From Streptomyces lydicus (GTDB lineage Bacteria; Actinomycetota; Actinomycetes; Streptomycetales; Streptomycetaceae), in contig NZ_JNZA01000037.1 of NCBI RefSeq assembly GCF_000717345.1, forward strand, positions 8,037-72,036: a DNA stretch of 64,000 nucleotides, given 5' to 3'. Position 1 is the stretch's first letter; every line of letters begins with the position of its first letter. The notes below the pieces were generated by a model, which worked only from the letters and a program-made list of their open reading frames with translations, was not told the DNA's origin and made no database searches. The position numbers and the translations under genes were made by a program. Positions 60,011 through 64,000 of the stretch are shown piece by piece.

Positions 60011-60352
60011 ATGAGCTGGGTAACCGACTGGAGTGCACAGGCAGCCTGCCGCACTACCGATCCGGATGAACTGTTCGTTCAAGGGGCAGCGCAGAACCGC
60101 GCCAAGGCGGTGTGCACCGGATGTCCGGTACGCACGGAATGCCTGGCCGATGCCCTGGACAACCGGGTGGAGTTCGGCGTGTGGGGCGGCATGACCGAGC
60201 GGGAGCGGAGGGCGCTGCTGCGCCGCCGCCCGACCGTGACGTCATGGCGCCGCCTGCTGGAGACAGCGCGTACGGAATACGAGCGCAGCACGGGCATCCT
60301 GCCGGTGGACTGCGAGGACGGGGTCTTCGACGAGTACGCAGCGGTCGGCTGA
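60011..60352 (+). CDS. wblA: WhiB-like regulator WblA
   Basis: 113 aa from the ATG at 60011 with GGAGAGGA upstream. It has the four iron-sulfur Cys (C13, C35, C38, C44; spacing x21-x2-x5), the GVWGGMTERERRAL turn and the basic RRRPTVTSW stretch that binds DNA or the sigma factor. Sequence and the neighbourhood (PBP on one side, two ArsA-like ATPases on the other) match wblA of Streptomyces coelicolor (SCO3579 region). WblA is a global developmental regulator that represses many antibiotic clusters. Its presence about 17 kb from the peptide cluster reflects core genome order, not a cluster-specific regulator. Confidence 0.95.
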   Translation: MSWVTDWSAQAACRTTDPDELFVQGAAQNRAKAVCTGCPVRTECLADALDNRVEFGVWGGMTERERRALLRRRPTVTSWRRLLETARTEYERSTGILPVDCEDGVFDEYAAVG

Positions 60353-60558
60353 GCGGGCCGGTCGGCTCGGCACGGCCGAAAGGCGGGACAGGTCGCTGGA
60401 GTTGGCATGCCCGCGAGCCGTCGGTGGGTGATGCCTGCGGGGTGCGCAGGCCACGGCGCGACGCCGTGCACCTCCGCCACGTTCGACGCGCCCGTCACGG
60501 CCGGCACACGCCCGAGGGCGGCTCGGCCGTCGCAGTGGGGCGTCGGCTCAGCTGCGGC

Positions 60559-61947
60559 TCAGCTGCCGGAGTCGCTGTGGTCGCCGGTGAGGGTGCCGTC
60601 GGTGTCGGTGTCGTCGGCGGACGTGCCGTTGAGTGCCAGGCGGTCGCCGATCTCGCGCAGGCCCGTGAGGTCATGGACGTCGCCGGGCAGCGCGCCAACC
60701 TCTGTCACCGGGACCTCGGGATGCAGCGCGGTGAAGCGGTCCCGCGTGCGACGTTCGCGCGCGAGGACCTGCATGCGTTCCGCGTGTAGTCGGAGCAGCC
60801 CGGCGGCGAGTTGCGCCGCCGAGGCTGACGTGGGTGCTGGGTGCTCCGCTGCGGCAGCGGGGGAGAGGCCGCCGGCGGTACCTGCTCCAGCATTCCCGCC
60901 GTCGAGATCCACAATGCCGGTTGCTTCAAGATTATTTTCGGCGCGGTCCGTACCGGCGTCGCCGTCCGCCGCTCCGTCCTCCGACAGTCCGTCCGTCAGG
61001 GCCTCCGCGGCCGCCAGGGCACGCTCGGCACTCAGCTGCGCGGCACCGCTGCCGTGCACCCGGTTCAGTACGAGGCCGGCCAGCGGCATCTGCTCGGCGG
61101 CCAGCCGCTCGACGAAGTACGCCGCCTCACGCAGCGCGTCCCGCTCCGGCGCGGCCACCACCAGAAACGCCGTGCCGGGCGCCTGCAGCAGGCGGTACGT
61201 GGCGTCCGCGCGGGTGCGGAAGCCGCCGAACATGGTGTCCATCGCCGCCACGAACGTCTGCACATCGCGCAGCAGTTGACCGCCCATGAGCTTGCTGAGG
61301 GTGCCGGTCATCATCGACATGCCGACATTCAGGAACTTCATCCCGGCCCGGCCGCCGACCTTCGCCGGCGCCATCAGCACCCGGATGAACTTGCCGTCCA
61401 GGAACGAGCCGAGGCGCTTGGGCGCGTCCAGGAAGTCCAGCGCGGAACGGCTGGGAGGCGTGTCGACGATGATCAGGTCCCACTCGTCGCTCGCGCGGAG
61501 CTGGCCGAGCTTCTCCATGGCCATGTACTCCTGCGTGCCCGCGAAACCGGCCGACAGCGACTGGTAGAACGGGTTCTCCAGGATGGCGCGGGCCCGGTCG
61601 GCGTCCGCGTGGCCCTCGACGATCTCGTCGAAGGTGCGCTTCATGTCCAGCATCATCGCGTGCAGTTCGCCGCCCGCGGCCTCGTCGACGTCCTTGACCC
61701 GCCGCGGGACGTTGTCGAGCTCGGAGATGCCCATCGACTGCGCCAGCCGCCGGGCCGGGTCGATCGTCAGCACCACGACCTTGCGGCCGCGCTCGGCGGC
61801 GCGTACGCCGAGGGCCGCGGCGGTGGTGGTCTTGCCGACGCCGCCCGAGCCGCAGCACACCACGATGCGGGTGCGCGGGTCGTCGATCAGCGCATCGACC
61901 TCGAGCCGCGGGGCCGAGGCGTCCAGCGTCATGTCGTCCGAGGTCAT
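60559..61947 (-). CDS. ArsA/GET3-like ATPase, second of a pair
   Basis: 462 aa. It has the deviant Walker A of the family, CGSGGVGKTTTAAALG (near residue 34), the switch region DPARRLAQSMG and a P-loop partner DTPPSRSALDFL. The C-terminal 130 residues include an acidic, Gly/Ala-rich linker (DGLSEDGAADGDAGTD and beyond) and a final conserved helix block. Despite the ArsA name no arsenite-binding Cys set is visible. In actinobacteria these proteins occur as a coupled pair next to wblA, and their role is unsettled. It starts in an ATGA overlap with its partner, so they probably act as a heterodimer. Confidence 0.9.
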   Translation of the reverse strand: MTSDDMTLDASAPRLEVDALIDDPRTRIVVCCGSGGVGKTTTAAALGVRAAERGRKVVVLTIDPARRLAQSMGISELDNVPRRVKDVDEAAGGELHAMMLDMKRTFDEIVEGHADADRARAILENPFYQSLSAGFAGTQEYMAMEKLGQLRASDEWDLIIVDTPPSRSALDFLDAPKRLGSFLDGKFIRVLMAPAKVGGRAGMKFLNVGMSMMTGTLSKLMGGQLLRDVQTFVAAMDTMFGGFRTRADATYRLLQAPGTAFLVVAAPERDALREAAYFVERLAAEQMPLAGLVLNRVHGSGAAQLSAERALAAAEALTDGLSEDGAADGDAGTDRAENNLEATGIVDLDGGNAGAGTAGGLSPAAAAEHPAPTSASAAQLAAGLLRLHAERMQVLARERRTRDRFTALHPEVPVTEVGALPGDVHDLTGLREIGDRLALNGTSADDTDTDGTLTGDHSDSGS

Positions 61948-62999
61948 ATGGGCCCCTGTTTCCGCAGGTCTCTCGCCAGTTGGTAGAGACCGGCGAGATC
62001 CACTCCTTCGGGGAGCAGCTCCAGCTCGTAGGTGGGCAGGCCGATCGAGGTCAGCTCGGCGTGCTCGGCGCGCTCCAGCTCCACCCGCTCGGCGTGCTCG
62101 CGCGCCTGCTCCAGCAGGGGGTCGATCAGCCGGTCGGCCAGCCCGCCGCGGCGGGCCCCGCCCAGACCCGCCTGGGAGAGCGCCTTGGCGACGCCCGAAC
62201 GGGCCCCGCGGGCGGCGATGACATCAAGATCGCCGTTGTCCAGCAGCGCCGGACGGGTCATGTTGATGACGATGCCGCCGACGGGGATGCCGGCGGCACG
62301 CAGCTCCGCGACCCCGTCGGCCGTCTCCTGGACCGGCATCTCCTCCAGGAGCGTCACCAGATGCACCGCGGTCTCGGGCGACTTGAGCACGCGCATCACG
62401 GCCTGCGCCTGATTGTGGATCGGGCCGATCTTCGCGAGGCCGGCGACCTCGTCGTTGACGTTCAGGAAGCGGGTGATGCGGCCGGTCGGCGGGGCGTCCA
62501 TCACGACCGCGTCGTAGACGAACCTGCCGTTCTTGTCCTTGCGGCGGACCGCTTCGCACGCCTTGCCGGTCAGCAGGACGTCCCGCAGGCCCGGCGCGAT
62601 GGTCGTGGCGAAGTCGATCGCGCCGAGCTTCTTCAGCGCCCGGCCGGCGCTGCCGAGCTTGTAGAACATCTGGAGGTAGTCCAGCAGGGCGCGTTCCGCA
62701 TCGATGGCCAGGGCGTAGACCTCGCCCGCCCGTCTGCCACCACCCCGCAGCGGATCCCCGCCGGACTCCGTCCGGGAGGACCCCCAGCGCGACGCGCCCT
62801 CTGACGCGGGACCTACCGCGATCTTGCGCTCCTCGTAGGGAAGCGCCTCGGTTTCGAACAGCTGGGCAATGCCCTGCCGGCCCTCGACCTCGACCAGGAG
62901 GGTACGGCGTCCCTCGGTGGCCAGGGCGAGGGCGAGGGCAGCGGCGACCGTGGTCTTGCCGGTGCCACCCTTGCCGCTGACGACATGGAGCCTGCTCAC
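61944..62999 (-). CDS. ArsA/GET3-like ATPase, first of a pair, with an in-frame repeat insertion
   Basis: 351 aa from a GTG at 62999. Walker A reads VSGKGGTGKTTVAAAL (near residue 8), followed by VEVEGRQGIAQLF and MDAPPTGRITRFL. Between IAVGP and GEVYALAID (residues about 62-90) lies a stretch of about 26 residues rich in Ser, Arg and Gly (GASRWGSSRTESGGD and flanks) that I do not expect in relatives. It is encoded by a palindromic repeat (62736-62815). The frame stays open, so the protein should still be made. It forms the coupled pair with the next gene. Confidence 0.9.
   Translation of the reverse strand: MSRLHVVSGKGGTGKTTVAAALALALATEGRRTLLVEVEGRQGIAQLFETEALPYEERKIAVGPASEGASRWGSSRTESGGDPLRGGGRRAGEVYALAIDAERALLDYLQMFYKLGSAGRALKKLGAIDFATTIAPGLRDVLLTGKACEAVRRKDKNGRFVYDAVVMDAPPTGRITRFLNVNDEVAGLAKIGPIHNQAQAVMRVLKSPETAVHLVTLLEEMPVQETADGVAELRAAGIPVGGIVINMTRPALLDNGDLDVIAARGARSGVAKALSQAGLGGARRGGLADRLIDPLLEQAREHAERVELERAEHAELTSIGLPTYELELLPEGVDLAGLYQLARDLRKQGPI
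62736..62815. repeat. Palindromic repeat-like insertion inside an ArsA-like gene
   Basis: About 80 nt with a hairpin centred on CCGGACTCCGTCCGG (62761-62775), flanked by GC-rich tracts (CCCCG left, GGGAGGACCCCC right). Small palindromes of this look (a CCGGAC...GTCCGG core) are common as dispersed repeats in Streptomyces intergenic DNA. Here it adds about 26 codons without breaking the frame. Confidence 0.55.
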
Positions 63000-63208
63000 G
63001 CAAAGGAGCCTAACCAGTCCGCGTCGCGGCTACGCACGGGATACGCCTGACAAGACCCGGAGATCCGCCCGAGGTGTGTCCGGGGCCGGTCAGGGATGTG
63101 CCGTAGGGGTCGGGCGGCTGCCTGCTGTTCTGCCACTTCGGGCGGGTGCGGGCGGCCCGTGCCGGACAGGGTCCGTCACCGTCGTGGACAGGCATTACGC
63201 TCGGGCCC

Positions 63209-63367
63209 ATGACCAAGTGGGAATACGCGACCGTGCCGCTGCTCGTTCACGCGACGAAGCAGATTCTGGACACCTGGGGCGAGGACGGCTGGGAGCTGAT
63301 CCAGTGCGTACCGGGCCCGAACAACCCCGAGCAGCTGGTGGCCTACATGAAGCGGGAGAAGGCGTGA
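63209..63367 (+). CDS. Small DUF4177-like protein
   Basis: 52 aa: MTKWEYATVPLL at the start and WGEDGWELIQCVPGP in the middle, the DUF4177 pattern of a short beta-beta-alpha protein. Function unknown. It is conserved next to the RidA gene in Streptomyces. Its stop overlaps the RidA start as GTGA, so both are made together. Confidence 0.85.
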   Translation: MTKWEYATVPLLVHATKQILDTWGEDGWELIQCVPGPNNPEQLVAYMKREKA

Positions 63368-63828
63368 GCGCCGTAGAGGAGAAGGTCGCATCGCTCGGCC
63401 TCAAGCTGCCGGAGGTCGTGCCGCCGCTGGCGACGTACCAGCCCGCGGTGCGCTCCGGCGCGTACGTGTACACCTCCGGCCAGCTGCCGATGGTGGACGG
63501 CGCACTGCCGGCCACCGGCAAGGTCGGCGCCGAGGTCACCCCGGAGCGGGCCCAGGAGCTCGCCGCGACCTGCGCGCTCAACGCGCTGGCCGCCGTGAAG
63601 TCCGTCATCGGTGACCTCGACAAGATCCAGCGGGTCGTGAAGGTCGTCGGTTTCGTGGCCTCCGCGCCCGACTTCACCGGCCAGCCGGGCGTCCTCAACG
63701 GCGCCAGCGAGCTGCTGGGCGAGATCCTCGGCGACAAGGGCGTGCACGCCCGGTCCGCGGTCGGCGTGGCGGTGCTGCCGCTGGACGCCCCGGTCGAGGT
63801 CGAGATCCAGGTCGAGATCGCCGAATAG
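63364..63828 (+). CDS. RidA-family (YjgF/YER057c/UK114) enamine/imine deaminase-like protein
   Basis: 154 aa from a GTG at 63364 overlapping the previous stop. RidA-type fold with YVYTSGQLP near residue 38, ATCALNALAAVKSVIGDLD in the middle helix, VVKVVGFVAS and the C-terminal VHARSAVGVAVLPLDAPVEV, which carries the substrate-carboxylate Arg (HARSAVG). The family hydrolyses reactive enamines released by PLP enzymes. The length of 154 residues is that of the long subgroup seen in actinobacteria. Ends before a strong terminator-like stem. Confidence 0.93.
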   Translation: MSAVEEKVASLGLKLPEVVPPLATYQPAVRSGAYVYTSGQLPMVDGALPATGKVGAEVTPERAQELAATCALNALAAVKSVIGDLDKIQRVVKVVGFVASAPDFTGQPGVLNGASELLGEILGDKGVHARSAVGVAVLPLDAPVEVEIQVEIAE

Positions 63829-63955
63829 GCACGGCCGCGGAGCCGCGAGCCGCACGGGCGCGGGCCGAAGAGCCGTCGCGGCCGAAGCGCTGCGGGCCGG
63901 GCACGGGCCGGGCACGAGTCGTTGGGCACCTCGCGGCAGCAGTCGTCGAGGCTTC

Positions 63956-64000
63956 CCCCGCCCCCTCCCCCTCCTCCCCCCTTCGGGGGAGGGGGCGGGG
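63956..64000. terminator. Terminator-like stem after the RidA gene
   Basis: Perfect 15-bp GC-only arms (63956-63970 and 63986-64000) at the window edge. The loop could pair further in an alternative fold. It lies 128 nt past the RidA stop and may serve a convergent gene beyond the window. Confidence 0.5.

Noticed and set aside
60559..62999. Arsenite resistance from the two ArsA-like ATPases
   Set aside because: No arsenite-binding Cys set and no arsB/arsC neighbours; the pair is a conserved actinobacterial core feature beside wblA.

Overview
The window is high-GC actinobacterial DNA, almost certainly Streptomyces. The evidence is GC-rich third codon positions, GTG starts, ATGA/GTGA/TGATG gene overlaps, rare TTA codons, and a conserved core block at the right end (class A penicillin-binding protein, wblA, two ArsA-like ATPases). 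About two thirds of the window, roughly 6.8-43.1 kb, is a complete non-ribosomal peptide cluster read on the minus strand. Gene by gene it matches the mannopeptimycin (mpp) pathway, which makes a mannosylated cyclic hexapeptide with two beta-hydroxyenduracididines, beta-methylphenylalanine, D-Tyr, Ser and Gly. The mpp letters used here come from remembered family resemblance and gene order; no database search was done.

Left flank (1-6.7 kb, minus strand): a cut-off SGNH esterase, a small IS3-OrfA-like coiled-coil gene, and an ABC permease/ATPase/lipoprotein operon. This is followed by a histidine kinase and a LuxR-type response regulator. Two near-identical 18-bp palindromes, one before the lipoprotein and one before the kinase, are likely operators of the regulator.

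Cluster (read right to left). A polyprenol-phosphate mannose synthase-like gene and two PMT-like mannosyltransferases come first, followed by the MppJ phenylpyruvate C-methyltransferase. Next are two NRPS genes, A-T/C-A-T/C-A-T and C-A-T-E/C-A-T/C-T-E: six carrier domains, five A domains, no thioesterase. A PBP/beta-lactamase-type protein, the likely cyclase, an MFS exporter and two tandem acyltransferases follow. The MppO-P-Q-R set for beta-hydroxyenduracididine, an ArsR-like regulator and an MbtH protein complete the cluster. A 31-nt element recurs without gaps before six of these transcription units, and several genes carry TTA codons.

Middle (43.3-54.1 kb): a plus-strand four-gene operon (membrane protein, unknown protein, EACC1-like small protein, caspase-like peptidase) resembling predicted actinobacterial conflict or cell-death systems. 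Then come a divergent DoxX/amidohydrolase pair with paired operator-like palindromes, a GntR regulator, and a large HTH-NTPase-WD40 protein.

Right flank (54.7-64 kb): tRNA-Pro(CGG), a Pr6Pr-like membrane protein, a metallophosphoesterase, a YqeY-like protein, a class A PBP, WblA, two ArsA-like ATPases, a DUF4177-like protein and a RidA protein. This is ordinary Streptomyces core sequence, so the peptide cluster lies close to the gene for a known global repressor of antibiotic production.
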